64,000 bases of DNA from Pontibacter deserti (GTDB lineage Bacteria; Bacteroidota; Bacteroidia; Cytophagales; Hymenobacteraceae). The notes beneath the pieces are model-generated. The model was not told the DNA's origin, did no database searches, and saw only the letters and a list, made by a program, of their open reading frames with translations. Each line of letters opens with the position of its first letter. Positions within the stretch are counted from its first letter, which is position 1. Shown here one piece after another: positions 1 through 8,767 of the stretch. The stretch lies in contig NZ_JALPRS010000002.1 in the NCBI RefSeq assembly GCF_023630255.1, positions 186,001 to 250,000 on the forward strand, in the 5' to 3' direction. A program made the position numbers and the translations under genes.

Positions 1-535
1 GCGAGTCACCAACTTCGCCGGTACGAACTATAACTACAGCTACATTACCGGTTTTACCGTGTGTTATAAAGTTTTTGGCTCCATTAATAACATAGTAATC
101 GCCATCCTCTACAGCTACCGTACGCATATTGCCTGCATCAGAACCTGTGTTTGGCTCAGTTAAGCCCCACGCCCCAATCCATTCAGCAGTTGCTAATTTA
201 GGCAGGTATTTCTGTTTCTGCTCTTCGTTGCCGAAAGCAAGTATATGACCTGTGCAAAGTGAGTTGTGCGCTGCCATAGATAAGCCAATTGAGCCATCTA
301 TTTTAGAAAGCTCTGCAATGGCTGTTACATACTCCAGGTAACCGAAGCCAGATCCGCCATACTCAGTTGGTACCAGCACGCCCATCAGGCCAAGTTCCCC
401 AAGTTGCTTAAACACTTCTACCGGAAACTCCTGGCTTTCGTCCCACTCGCGCATTTTAGGCTTAATGTGTTTCGCACCAAAGTCTCTGACCATGTCCGCA
501 ATCATGCGCTGGTTCTCTGTATACTTTAATTCCAT
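1..535 (-). CDS. Acyl-CoA dehydrogenase, N-terminal part (cut by window edge)
   Basis: The reverse strand from 535 encodes about 178 residues beginning MELKYTENQRMIADMV and running off the left edge without a stop. It matches the helical N-terminal and middle domains of FAD-dependent acyl-CoA dehydrogenases, which oxidise acyl-CoA thioesters to enoyl-CoA in fatty-acid or branched-chain amino-acid breakdown. The conserved block GLTEPNTGSDAGN lies near residues 123-135, where the family contacts substrate and flavin. The catalytic Glu is in the missing C-terminal half. The ATG at 535 is the natural start because the family usually begins a few residues before this helix. Substrate range (short-chain or branched-chain) cannot be told from this part. 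It is divergent from the phosphatase gene at 793. Confidence 0.93.
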   Translation of the reverse strand, partial: MELKYTENQRMIADMVRDFGAKHIKPKMREWDESQEFPVEVFKQLGELGLMGVLVPTEYGGSGFGYLEYVTAIAELSKIDGSIGLSMAAHNSLCTGHILAFGNEEQKQKYLPKLATAEWIGAWGLTEPNTGSDAGNMRTVAVEDGDYYVINGAKNFITHGKTGNVAVVIVRTGEVGDS

Positions 536-573
536 TTATAGTTTATTTGTAAGGGTTTGGAGTAGCGTATATA

Positions 574-590
574 ACGGTTTTAAGAACCGT
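574..590. promoter_or_regulatory. Inverted repeat in divergent promoter region, possible operator
   Basis: The 6-bp arms ACGGTT (574-579) and AACCGT (585-590) are separated by five bases and lie about 40 bp upstream of the acyl-CoA dehydrogenase start. The position suits a repressor site for the dehydrogenase gene. No regulator gene is adjacent and the repeat is short, so this is only a candidate. Confidence 0.22.
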
Positions 591-792
591 ATGTTCACAA
601 AGCTATATATTTAATGGCAAACGGACAATCTGAGAACCTAAAACAGAGTATAATAAGTAGGTAAAGTAATAACGTGCTGGCGCAGCGTCTATTTTGAAAG
701 CGCGTTTAAATTGCGTTATTTTGAAGGTGCTAAGAACCCGGTTGTGCGAACTAATAGGATGACAGAAAGGGCAAATAGCTAAACGACAGTAA

Positions 793-1539
793 ATGAAGCA
801 GTTTTTTAAAAACTTATTTGGGGGAGATACAGCTACGCTGGAGTCGTTGGGCGCTATAGGTGTGGACATGCACTCGCATATTCTGCCTGGGTTGGATGAT
901 GGTGCAGATACGCTGGAGCGATCGCTGGAGCTGGTGCAGGCCATGCAGCAGTTAGGTTACCGCAAGCTGATTATGACGCCCCATATAATGAGTGATTTTT
1001 ACCGCAACACACCCGAAGGTATACGTGAACGCCTGCAGTACCTGAATGATGCTGTAGCAGAAGCAGGTATAGAAATGGAGTTGGGTTGTGCCGCTGAGTA
1101 CTACCTGGATGAGGTATTTCTGCAGAAACTGGAAAATAACGAAGAACTGCTAACCTTTGGCGATAAATACCTGCTTTTCGAAACATCTTTTCTGAACGAA
1201 CCGCTTAACCTGCGCGAAGCCATTTTTATGATGCGGTCAAAGGGGTACAAACCGGTAATGGCTCATCCCGAGCGTTATACTTACTTCTACGGCAAGTTCA
1301 ATGATCTGATAGAGATAAGAGAGCAGGGTGTGCTGTTGCAACCAAACCTGAACTCACTGACAGGATATTACTCGCCAGCGGCAAAAAATGTAGCAGAAAA
1401 ATTAATAGATAACGGTTTGGTAGACCTGGTGGGGTCTGATGTGCACAGCATGAAGCATGTTGCGTCGTTGCAGCGTGTGCTTAGTGCCAAACACATAAAT
1501 AAGCTGCTTTCGTTGCCATTGCTTAACCCGCAACTATAA
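793..1539 (+). CDS. CpsB/YwqE-type PHP-domain tyrosine-protein phosphatase
   Basis: A 248-residue protein of the PHP superfamily, resembling CpsB/YwqE, the metal-dependent tyrosine phosphatases that act on bacterial tyrosine kinases controlling capsule or exopolysaccharide export. Metal ligands expected for the fold are visible: HSH at 27-29, H64 in TPHIM, E102, H158-PE and the DVH triad at 216-218. Length fits the family (about 250). It is likely cytoplasmic. No Wzc-type kinase or polysaccharide cluster lies within the window, so the partner kinase must be elsewhere. The next gene, a sugar-nucleotide-type epimerase, starts 28 bp downstream and may be co-transcribed. Family assignment is solid; the phosphatase role is inferred from homology. 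Confidence 0.85.
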   Translation: MKQFFKNLFGGDTATLESLGAIGVDMHSHILPGLDDGADTLERSLELVQAMQQLGYRKLIMTPHIMSDFYRNTPEGIRERLQYLNDAVAEAGIEMELGCAAEYYLDEVFLQKLENNEELLTFGDKYLLFETSFLNEPLNLREAIFMMRSKGYKPVMAHPERYTYFYGKFNDLIEIREQGVLLQPNLNSLTGYYSPAAKNVAEKLIDNGLVDLVGSDVHSMKHVASLQRVLSAKHINKLLSLPLLNPQL

Positions 1540-1567
1540 GTGCCATTTCCCAAAGCTATACTTCAGA

Positions 1568-2542
1568 ATGATATTTGTAACAGGTGGTAGTGGCCTTATT
1601 GGTAGTTTCCTGATACCGGAGCTCGTAAGGCAGGGGCATCAGGTGCGTGCGCTTTACCGTGGGCAGACACCAACTATAGCTTTTGCTGATAAGGTAGAGT
1701 GGCTGGAGGGAGACATACTTGATATTGTACTCCTGCGGCAAGCATTGCAAGGTGTGGACTATGTTTTCCATAGTGCCGGGTTAGTATCTTACGATCCACA
1801 GGATAAGGATCTGCTGAAACAGGTAAATATTGAAGGCACAGCCAATGTAGTAGACGCATGCCTGGAAGCCGGAAGTATAAAGCTTTGCCATGTAAGCTCA
1901 ATTGCTGCAATTGGTCGCCCGGTAGGAGCAGATGTGTTAACTGAAAACAGCAAATGGAATCAGGCAGAAGAACATTCAGCTTATGCCAGTTCCAAACATT
2001 TAGGTGAGCTTGAAGTATGGCGCGGCATTTCAGAAGGGTTAAAGGCTGTTATAGTTAATCCGTCGGTGGTGTTAGGCCCTGCAGATTGGAACCGTAGCAG
2101 CACCCGGCTTTTTAAATATGTATATAACAACAATTCTTTTTATACAGGCGGCAAAGCCAATTTTGTAGATGTACGGGATGTGGTGGATGCTATGCTAAAA
2201 CTTACATTCTCGGAAATATCAGGCGAAAGATTTATCTTGAATGCAGGGCAGCTGGCTTACAAAGATTTTTTTGAACAGGTAGCTGGCTGCATGGGCAGAA
2301 AAGCGCCGTCGCGGAAAGTTAATCCGGTACTGGCCGAGGTTGTATGGCGGGCTGAGCGGCTTCGCTCATGGCTTACAGGTGCGCGGCCGCTTATTACAAA
2401 AGATACAGCACGGGTATCGGCAAAAAATCATTTTTTCAGTAATGCAAAGGTGCAAAAAGCCATTGGGTTGGAGTTCAGGAGTTTAAATGAAAGTATAGCC
2501 TGGACCTGTTCCGAACTACTGCAACAGCAGGCCATAAAGTAG
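1568..2542 (+). CDS. NAD-dependent epimerase/dehydratase family protein (extended SDR)
   Basis: A 324-residue extended short-chain dehydrogenase/reductase. The dinucleotide-binding glycine motif GGSGLIG is at residues 6-12 and the catalytic YxxxK pair is Y139/K143 in AYASSKHLGE. The downstream VVNPSVVLGP block is typical of dihydroflavonol-reductase or sugar-epimerase-like SDRs. It probably acts on a nucleotide sugar or a hydroxy/keto metabolite in the cytoplasm, but the substrate cannot be deduced. It follows the CpsB-like phosphatase by 28 bp in the same direction, which weakly suggests envelope polysaccharide metabolism. Confidence 0.85.
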   Translation: MIFVTGGSGLIGSFLIPELVRQGHQVRALYRGQTPTIAFADKVEWLEGDILDIVLLRQALQGVDYVFHSAGLVSYDPQDKDLLKQVNIEGTANVVDACLEAGSIKLCHVSSIAAIGRPVGADVLTENSKWNQAEEHSAYASSKHLGELEVWRGISEGLKAVIVNPSVVLGPADWNRSSTRLFKYVYNNNSFYTGGKANFVDVRDVVDAMLKLTFSEISGERFILNAGQLAYKDFFEQVAGCMGRKAPSRKVNPVLAEVVWRAERLRSWLTGARPLITKDTARVSAKNHFFSNAKVQKAIGLEFRSLNESIAWTCSELLQQQAIK

Positions 2543-2629
2543 CTTTTTGGCAGTCCGATCAATAAACTATTTGCCTGTATAAAATGTAATGTAACAAAGG
2601 CTGCTTTATGCAGCCGGTTGGGATTTGAG

Positions 2630-4027
2630 ATGAAAGATAATTTTGAAGATAACAGCGAAGAGCTGGATTTGATACAACGTTTCGAGCAGACACTCGAAAA
2701 CAATGGCACTGCTTTTTTTGATATTAACGACTTTGAAATAATAATAGACCATTACACTGCTAACTTCGAATACAAGAAAGCATTAGTGGCCTGTGATGCG
2801 GCTATCGCACAATACCCTTTTTCTTCGGAACTACAGATAGATAAAGCCCAGCTGCTGGCCATGGCCGGTAGCCTGGACGATGCCTTGGCGCTGATAGATG
2901 AAGTAGCCGAAGTAGAAGCCGGTAACCCGGATATACACTTAACCAGAGGTATTATATTTTCGCAGCGTGGTGAGTACCGCGATGCGATCGATTACTTTAA
3001 GAAAGCACTGGCCTTTGCCGAAGACCGCGATGATATTTTCTTTAATATCGGGTTGGCCTACCAGAGCTGGGGGAAATTTGGCTCAGCCATCAAGTACTAT
3101 AAAAAGTGCATCGAACTGAACGTGGAGAACGAAGCGGCTATGCAGGAAATAGTATACTGCATGGAAGTAACCGGTACGTTGCGTGAGCATCTGCCATTTT
3201 TCCAGAAGTTTGTAGACGATGACCCTTACTCGTATGTAGCTTGGTTTAACCTAGGCAACGTGCTCAACAAAATGGGTTCTTACGATAAAGCCATAGCCGC
3301 TTACGATTACTCTACCATCATTAAGCCAGACTTTATTACTGCCTATAACAACATGGCCAATGCCTATGTGTTTATAGGGGAATATATTAAAGCTATTGAC
3401 GCATTTAATGCCATGCTGGAGCATGGTTCACCATCTGCGGAAGTATACTGTAATATTGGCGAATGCTACGAAAAGCTTCAGCAATGGGATCTTTCCAGAA
3501 GGTATTACCAGAAATCAGTAGACCTTGATCCGGAGATGGATGAGGCCTGGTTTGGTATTGGAGTTATACTTGATGCGCAGGGTAAATGGTATGAGGCCGT
3601 ACACTTTTTTAAGAAGGCAGTAGAGCTTTACGATGATAGTTCTGATTACTGGGTGGCACTTGCTGCTGCCGAGTACCATGTGGGGCATGTTGTTTCTGCG
3701 TTGGAGAGCTATGCCAGAGCTGCCGAGATTCAGCCAAACGACAAGGATATTTACCTGAACTGGTCTATTATTCTGTATGAACAGGGTAATTATGACGAGG
3801 CTACAGATATTATTTTAAACGCTATAGAACTGCAACCAGACGAAGCAGAGCTATATTATAGGGCCTGCGCTTACCTACTTTCTGCAGGAAAATACCGCGA
3901 AGCTTACAATTATCTTGAAAATGCCTTAATTTTGGACTTCGAAAAACATAAGCTGCTGTTTGAGTTCTTCCCTGAACTGGAGTCGCAGCGGGCATTAGCC
4001 AGATTAATTGATCAGTATCGCAAATAA
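2630..4027 (+). CDS. Tetratricopeptide repeat protein
   Basis: A protein of about 465 residues made almost entirely of tandem TPR units, with the recurring pattern Y-x(2)-A-I-x-Y/D-F/Y-x-K-A-L near every 34 residues (for example the blocks YRDAIDYFKKAL and YDKAIAAYDYS). It has no signal peptide or membrane segment, so it is probably a cytoplasmic scaffold. The reading frame is open from a TTG at 2618, but the ATG at 2630 is the more likely start and leaves an ordinary acidic N-terminus. It ends 6 bp before the phosphosulfolactate synthase gene, so the two are likely co-transcribed. No specific partner can be named. Confidence 0.85.
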   Translation: MKDNFEDNSEELDLIQRFEQTLENNGTAFFDINDFEIIIDHYTANFEYKKALVACDAAIAQYPFSSELQIDKAQLLAMAGSLDDALALIDEVAEVEAGNPDIHLTRGIIFSQRGEYRDAIDYFKKALAFAEDRDDIFFNIGLAYQSWGKFGSAIKYYKKCIELNVENEAAMQEIVYCMEVTGTLREHLPFFQKFVDDDPYSYVAWFNLGNVLNKMGSYDKAIAAYDYSTIIKPDFITAYNNMANAYVFIGEYIKAIDAFNAMLEHGSPSAEVYCNIGECYEKLQQWDLSRRYYQKSVDLDPEMDEAWFGIGVILDAQGKWYEAVHFFKKAVELYDDSSDYWVALAAAEYHVGHVVSALESYARAAEIQPNDKDIYLNWSIILYEQGNYDEATDIILNAIELQPDEAELYYRACAYLLSAGKYREAYNYLENALILDFEKHKLLFEFFPELESQRALARLIDQYRK

Positions 4028-4033
4028 TATCAG

Positions 4034-4816
4034 ATGAACTATACACTGAATAACCTGCCGGAGCGTGAGGCCAAACCACGCGAAAGGGGCTTTACCATGG
4101 CCATGGACAAAGGTCTGAGTGTGCGGGAAGTGGAAGACTTTCTGGATGTAGCCGGAGAGTATGTAGATATCGTGAAGCTTGGATGGGCTACTTCCTATGT
4201 AGTGCCTAACCTGGACCGAAAACTGGATGCTTACAGAGCTGCCGGCATACCGGTATACTTTGGAGGTACTTTGTTTGAGGCTTTTATTGCACGTAACCAG
4301 TTCGAAGACTACCGCCGCATCCTGGACAAATACCAGATGACCTTTGCTGAAGTGTCGGACGGCTCCCTGGAAATGAACCATGATGAAAAGCTGCAGTATA
4401 TTCAGACATTAGCTGAACAGGTAACGGTGTTATCGGAAGTTGGCTCTAAAGATGCAGAGAAGATCATTCCGCCTTACAAGTGGATACAGCTGATGCAGTC
4501 GGAACTGGATGCAGGCGCCTGGAAAGTGATTGGCGAAGCCCGGGAAGGTGGTAACGTTGGTTTGTTCCGTTCTACAGGCGAAGTTAGAAGTGGTCTGGTA
4601 GAAGAGATCCTGACAAAGATCCCGTTTGAGAAAATATTGTGGGAAGCTCCGCAGAAAGCACAGCAGGTATGGTTTATTAAACTATTGGGTGCAAACGTAA
4701 ACCTGGGTAACATTGCGCCAAGCGAAGTTATACCTTTAGAAACTATTCGTTTAGGTCTGCGTGGCGATACGTTCCATCATTTCCTTAACATGGACGATGC
4801 TGGTCTTAAAGGCTAA
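4034..4816 (+). CDS. Phosphosulfolactate synthase (ComA) family protein
   Basis: A 260-residue TIM-barrel protein like ComA, which adds sulfite to phosphoenolpyruvate to form (2R)-phosphosulfolactate, the first step of coenzyme M synthesis in methanogens. Family blocks are visible: VKLGWATS (residues 47-54), EVSDGS (106-111), SEVGSKD (134-140) and EAREGGNVGLF (about 168-178). Length agrees with archaeal ComA (about 250). Bacteroidota do not make coenzyme M by the methanogen route, so here the product may feed sulfolactate/sulfopyruvate and then cysteate, the headgroup precursor of capnine-type sulfonolipids known from gliding Cytophagales. That use is inference. No comB, comC or comDE homologue is adjacent. 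It starts 6 bp after the TPR gene and is closed by a hairpin terminator at 4842. Confidence 0.85.
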   Translation: MNYTLNNLPEREAKPRERGFTMAMDKGLSVREVEDFLDVAGEYVDIVKLGWATSYVVPNLDRKLDAYRAAGIPVYFGGTLFEAFIARNQFEDYRRILDKYQMTFAEVSDGSLEMNHDEKLQYIQTLAEQVTVLSEVGSKDAEKIIPPYKWIQLMQSELDAGAWKVIGEAREGGNVGLFRSTGEVRSGLVEEILTKIPFEKILWEAPQKAQQVWFIKLLGANVNLGNIAPSEVIPLETIRLGLRGDTFHHFLNMDDAGLKG

Positions 4817-4841
4817 GTCAATTAATTAAGATATAACCTGT

Positions 4842-4880
4842 AAATTGCCCGTCGGACAACCCGAACGGGCAATTTTATTT
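4842..4880 (+). terminator. Rho-independent terminator after ComA-like gene
   Basis: An 11-bp perfect stem (4842-4852 with 4865-4875) with a GC-rich core GCCCG/CGGGC is followed by TATTT. It lies between the ComA-like stop and the aroE start. The nominal open frame from 4845 runs through this hairpin, which is one reason to place the aroE start at 4899. Confidence 0.8.
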
Positions 4881-4898
4881 AAGCTCAAGTATAGATTT

Positions 4899-5636
4899 AT
4901 GAAACGCTACGGCCTGATAGGTAAAAAGCTCGGACACTCGTTCTCGAAGCGTTATTTTACGGAGAAGTTTGAGCGGGAAGGTATAGCAGATGCTGTTTAT
5001 GAACTGTATGAACTGGGAAATATAGCTGAGCTGCCCCAACTGCTTAAAAAGGAGCCTGAGTTAGTTGGCTTAAATGTTACCGTACCTTACAAGCAGGAAG
5101 TTATACCTTACCTCGACGAACTGGATGAAGCAGCAGCACGCATCGGAGCGGTAAATGTGATCAGGATATCAGAAGGGAAAATTAAAGGCTATAATTCTGA
5201 TTATATAGGATTTAAAACCTCACTTGAGCAGTTTTATCCGGTAGCACAGCAGGGGCCGGCGCTGGTATTAGGAACCGGCGGCGCATCTAAAGCGGTTTGC
5301 GCAGCACTTCAAAACCTAAGTATAAACTATACAATTTTATCACGCTCTTCTGGCAAAGGTCGGCTTACGTATCAGGAGCTTACAGCTGATGTGTTACAGC
5401 GGTACCAGCTTATTATTAACACCACACCTGTAGGAATGTACCCTGATGTAGAAAAGTACCCTGATCTGCCTTACGAGGTGCTTACAGCCCAACATTACCT
5501 TTACGACCTGATATACAACCCTGAGAAAACACTCTTCCTGCAAAAGGGAGAAGAGGCGGGTGCGCATATCCTAAATGGTTTAGCAATGCTGCACGGGCAG
5601 GCAGAAGCTGCGTGGCAGATATGGCAAAGCAGGTAA
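4899..5636 (+). CDS. aroE: Shikimate dehydrogenase
   Basis: A 245-residue NADP-dependent shikimate dehydrogenase, which reduces 3-dehydroshikimate to shikimate in aromatic amino-acid synthesis. Seen in the sequence: the shikimate-binding S-x-S of GHSFSK (S14, S16), the catalytic lysine K65 in NVTVPYK, the partner Asp D101 in NSDYIGF, and the nucleotide-binding GTGGAS loop (125-130) followed by the NTTPVGM block. The ATG at 4899 gives the canonical N-terminus MKRYGLIGKKLGHSFSK. An upstream extension to 4845 would translate a terminator hairpin and is rejected. Other shikimate-pathway genes are not in the window. Confidence 0.95.
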   Translation: MKRYGLIGKKLGHSFSKRYFTEKFEREGIADAVYELYELGNIAELPQLLKKEPELVGLNVTVPYKQEVIPYLDELDEAAARIGAVNVIRISEGKIKGYNSDYIGFKTSLEQFYPVAQQGPALVLGTGGASKAVCAALQNLSINYTILSRSSGKGRLTYQELTADVLQRYQLIINTTPVGMYPDVEKYPDLPYEVLTAQHYLYDLIYNPEKTLFLQKGEEAGAHILNGLAMLHGQAEAAWQIWQSR

Positions 5637-5743
5637 AAGGTAATGCAATTTATTTTCTGTAAAATAATTGGCTGATGCTGTAACATAAGGTGTGCAGGTA
5701 CGCGTAAAAGCCTGAAAACGAGAGCCACCCAAAACGCCACCTC

Positions 5744-6142
5744 ATGACTACGCACCTTACCACCCTGAAACAGAAAACACACGCTTTTAACGCTGAAATT
5801 TACGCTTTATACTTGTCGTACCGCGATGCACGCGTAAAATGGTATGTGCGTTTATTGTTGGCAGTTGCTGTTGGGTATGCTATCAGTCCGATAGATCTTG
5901 TACCCGACCTGGTGCCTGTTTTTGGTTTCCTGGATGATGTGGTAGCTGTAACGTTAGGTATTGGTTTCTCTTATCAACTACTATCTAAACTTGTGTTAGA
6001 CCAGGCACGCATACAGGCATACGAAACGCTGAGTGGTGTAGCGTCAGGCAGTTCTACAGCTTATAAAATTATTGGGTATGTATGGATGTTAGTAGCTACC
6101 GTTGTGGCAATATTAACTTACAAAATGCTTTTTCTGGCCTAA
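5744..6142 (+). CDS. DUF1232 (YkvA family) membrane protein
   Basis: A 132-residue protein of the YkvA/DUF1232 family. The diagnostic block SPIDLVPDLVPVFGFLDDV is present in the middle, flanked by a preceding hydrophobic helix (WYVRLLLAVAVGYAI) and a C-terminal membrane segment (GYVWMLVATVVAILTY). Family function is unknown; members are small inner-membrane proteins. It is monocistronic, with a terminator just downstream. Confidence 0.85.
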   Translation: MTTHLTTLKQKTHAFNAEIYALYLSYRDARVKWYVRLLLAVAVGYAISPIDLVPDLVPVFGFLDDVVAVTLGIGFSYQLLSKLVLDQARIQAYETLSGVASGSSTAYKIIGYVWMLVATVVAILTYKMLFLA

Positions 6143-6166
6143 TAGTTAACTATACTTATACTTTAC

Positions 6167-6202
6167 AAGGCGCACCTGTAAAACCGGGTGCGCCTTTTTA
6201 TT
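6167..6202 (+). terminator. Rho-independent terminator after DUF1232 gene
   Basis: A perfect 10-bp stem AAGGCGCACC (6167-6176) with GGTGCGCCTT (6187-6196), a 10-nt loop and a following T-rich tail. Confidence 0.85.
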
Positions 6203-6416
6203 TTAAGGGCTTATCTGTCTTCTCAACCTGTTTGTCGAAAATATAGCTTTCTGCTATCTTAGTATAGAACTATAATCACTTTAATTTCTTACATTTACTC
6301 ATCATAAGTATACTGATTCTATTATACTTATACTCTGTAAGAAATATTTTACCTAGCCTGCAACCATAAGTCTTGTTTTAGGCTCATGTGAGTAAGAGCT
6401 GTAAACAGATCAGCGG

Positions 6417-6995
6417 TTGAAACTTTTTACCAGTAACAAGTCAGAGGAAGAAAAGCTAATTGATGGCTGCATTGCCGGCAAACGGGAAATGCAACGGCTT
6501 CTGTATGACCTGTACAATAAAAAGATGATGGTGGTGTGTCTGCGTTATGCTCCAACTACGTTTGAGGCCGAAGATATTTTGCAGGAAGGGTTTGTAAAGG
6601 TGTTTGCTAACATTCAGAACTTTAAAAAAGATTGTCCGTTGGAGTTCTGGATCAGAAAAATAATAGTGAACACAGCCCTGAAGCATTTGCGGCAGAAAAC
6701 AGTGCTTACAGTGTCGCATGAGACAGAGGAAGTTGAAAATTTGAGCTCCAGCGACTATAACCTGAACGATTATAGCATGGATGAATTGCTGAGTATGATT
6801 CAAAGCCTGGCACCCCGTTACCGTATGGTGTTTAACCTGTACGCTATAGAAGGGTACAACCACAAAGAGATCGGGGAGATGCTCGATATCTCGGAAGGCA
6901 CATCAAAATCTCAGTATTCGAGGGCGCGGGCAATACTGCAAAGTATGCTGATGCGCCAGGATAAACCATATCAAGAGCATGTCATCAACAGATAA
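6417..6995 (+). CDS. ECF-family RNA polymerase sigma factor (TTG start)
   Basis: A 192-residue sigma-70 family ECF factor. Region 2 spans about residues 24-95 (QRLLYDLYNKK, AEDILQEGFVKVF, FWIRKIIVNTALKHLR) and region 4 spans about 125-180 with a helix-turn-helix (HKEIGEMLDISEGTSKSQYSRAR). The only start that keeps region 2.1 intact is the TTG at 6417, since an in-frame stop lies at 6402 and the next Met is residue 25. The last 17 bp overlap the gene at 6979, so the two are translationally coupled. That downstream protein is the probable cognate membrane anti-sigma factor. A non-ATG start would keep expression low, which is plausible for a regulator. Confidence 0.92.
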   Translation: MKLFTSNKSEEEKLIDGCIAGKREMQRLLYDLYNKKMMVVCLRYAPTTFEAEDILQEGFVKVFANIQNFKKDCPLEFWIRKIIVNTALKHLRQKTVLTVSHETEEVENLSSSDYNLNDYSMDELLSMIQSLAPRYRMVFNLYAIEGYNHKEIGEMLDISEGTSKSQYSRARAILQSMLMRQDKPYQEHVINR

Positions 6996-8649
6996 TAAAG
7001 AGTACGGAGAACTGGAGCAAAGCATGTGGCGCCGCTTTCAGGATGCGGAAGCAACACCGGACCCGAATGTCTGGTCGCAGATAGACCATGTGCTTACGTT
7101 GCAGGAGAATGTAAAGTATAAAAAACGTGTGCTGTTCTACAGGCAACTGGCTGCTGCATGTTTTGTATTGTTTGTGCTGGCTGGCGCTGCGCTTTTTATA
7201 CATTATAAACAGGACCAGACATTACTTGCCTCCGCAGCACAGCAAAAAGGTGATGCAACCATAGCTGCTGGTACCAGTGCAAATTCTGAAGCAACTGGTA
7301 ACAATGCTACTTTAGCTCAGCCTCAGAATTCGCAAAGCTATACTTCAGCAAGCATTCCTGATCAGGCAACTATAGCACAGGTAACTACAGCAGAAAATAG
7401 CGCTACAATACCAGGCAGTTCGGCAAGGATAGATCAAAGCAGTAAGTATAACCATACAGCTTCTGAAGCAGCAACGTCACCAGTTACTACTACAGCTCCC
7501 GGTTCTGAAGGAATGATAGCAATAGCTACAGAGAGAACTGGTGAAACAACTACAGCAGAAGAAAACAGAATAGGTGCTTTAACAGAACAAAAGGTAAATG
7601 GGTTTGTGCCGGCAACGCAGGCTATTGCCAATGTGCCGGACAACTATACCAGTTCTAATACAATGCACCCGCTGCTGCGCAGAAATGCAACTATCGGAAG
7701 CACTACACCGGAGGCACAGGAAAGTATAGCTTTACAAAAACAGGCAGAGCAGGCATTGACGCTTAGCTCACCGGCTGGCTCAGATGCCGAAAAAAAGAGC
7801 ATCGCTGACAGCCGCTGGAATGTCGGTATGAACTATGGCTCTTCTTATTTTGCTCAGAATATAAATATACCTGGTTATACCATTACGCCTTTTCGTGTAA
7901 TGTTTAATCCTGATCCGAATATGCCACCGCCGCCTCCTGAGCCTTCTATGTCTGATGAGTCCAAAGAAAACATGCGGGATGCCCGCATCGAATTTCAGAA
8001 GAATACGCAGGCAGCTATGTCTTACAACGTTGATGCAAAAGCAGGTTTCAGGTTAGGTAAGAGATTAAAGTTACTGGCAGGTTTAGGCTACAGTCAAAAT
8101 ACCTCTAAAACAAAGACTAGCTATATTGTAGAGCAATACATCTTTAAACCTCGAACAAACGAACGTATCAAGCTTCAGCCTACAACAGTTTTTCTGCCGT
8201 CACTTAACACCTTTACTACCGACTCTATTAGTGTAGTAAAAACAAAGGCGCCGTTTGATGTGGATTACAGTTACCAGATGCTGTCTGTGCCGGTTGGCTT
8301 GCAGGTAGAAGGTAATATGAGTGAGAAATGGTTTTGGTTTGCGCACGGTGGTGGTGCAGTAAACTTGCTGATGCAGACAACTATAAAAGCAGCCAACCCC
8401 GAAATTGCCAGCGTAACCTATGGTCCAACCGATGACTCTCCTTTCAGGAAGGTACAGTTCTCAGGTAATCTTGGTGTAGGGTTAGGCAAGCGTTTATCTA
8501 ATGCAGTAAGCGTTTCGTTCGGGCCTGAATACCGCCATTTTATTACCTCTATGCTTGCCAAAGAACACGCCATAGCCAACCAGGATAAACCCTATACTAT
8601 AGGCGTAAACATGGGCATAAACTATATGCTGGGTCAGGGTAGTAAATAA
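6979..8649 (+). CDS. Putative dual-membrane-spanning anti-sigma factor with C-terminal outer-membrane beta-barrel
   Basis: A 556-residue protein in three parts. Residues 1-50 form a charged cytoplasmic segment (LEQSMWRRFQDAE, PNVWSQIDHVL). One hydrophobic helix at about 55-75 is followed by a long Thr/Ala/Ser/Gln-rich low-complexity stretch to about 265. Residues 275-556 show alternating amphipathic strands (AGFRLGKRLKLLAGLGY, VGLGKRLSNAVSVSFGPEYR, GVNMGINYML), as in outer-membrane beta-barrels, with a proline run near 313. It overlaps the ECF sigma gene. This architecture matches the Bacteroidota family in which one polypeptide holds sigma at the inner membrane and ends in an outer-membrane barrel (Dma type, linked to vesiculation in Bacteroides). 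There is no cleavable signal peptide, as expected. The anti-sigma role is inferred from layout and context. Confidence 0.7.
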   Translation: MSSTDNKEYGELEQSMWRRFQDAEATPDPNVWSQIDHVLTLQENVKYKKRVLFYRQLAAACFVLFVLAGAALFIHYKQDQTLLASAAQQKGDATIAAGTSANSEATGNNATLAQPQNSQSYTSASIPDQATIAQVTTAENSATIPGSSARIDQSSKYNHTASEAATSPVTTTAPGSEGMIAIATERTGETTTAEENRIGALTEQKVNGFVPATQAIANVPDNYTSSNTMHPLLRRNATIGSTTPEAQESIALQKQAEQALTLSSPAGSDAEKKSIADSRWNVGMNYGSSYFAQNINIPGYTITPFRVMFNPDPNMPPPPPEPSMSDESKENMRDARIEFQKNTQAAMSYNVDAKAGFRLGKRLKLLAGLGYSQNTSKTKTSYIVEQYIFKPRTNERIKLQPTTVFLPSLNTFTTDSISVVKTKAPFDVDYSYQMLSVPVGLQVEGNMSEKWFWFAHGGGAVNLLMQTTIKAANPEIASVTYGPTDDSPFRKVQFSGNLGVGLGKRLSNAVSVSFGPEYRHFITSMLAKEHAIANQDKPYTIGVNMGINYMLGQGSK

Positions 8650-8767
8650 TCTGGATTTTTTTTCAGTGCAGTGCAACCATTACTACCTATATAGAATCTT
8701 GTTAATGGAAGGAGGCCAACAGCAACTGTAACCGTCTGTTCTAACCAAACCTACACTACATAAAACT

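Noticed and set aside
603..944. 113-codon open frame (-) before the phosphatase gene
   Set aside because: It is mostly opposite the real gene at 793 and has no recognisable features.
4845..4898. Longer start of aroE
   Set aside because: It would translate the preceding terminator hairpin; the ATG at 4899 gives the normal N-terminus.
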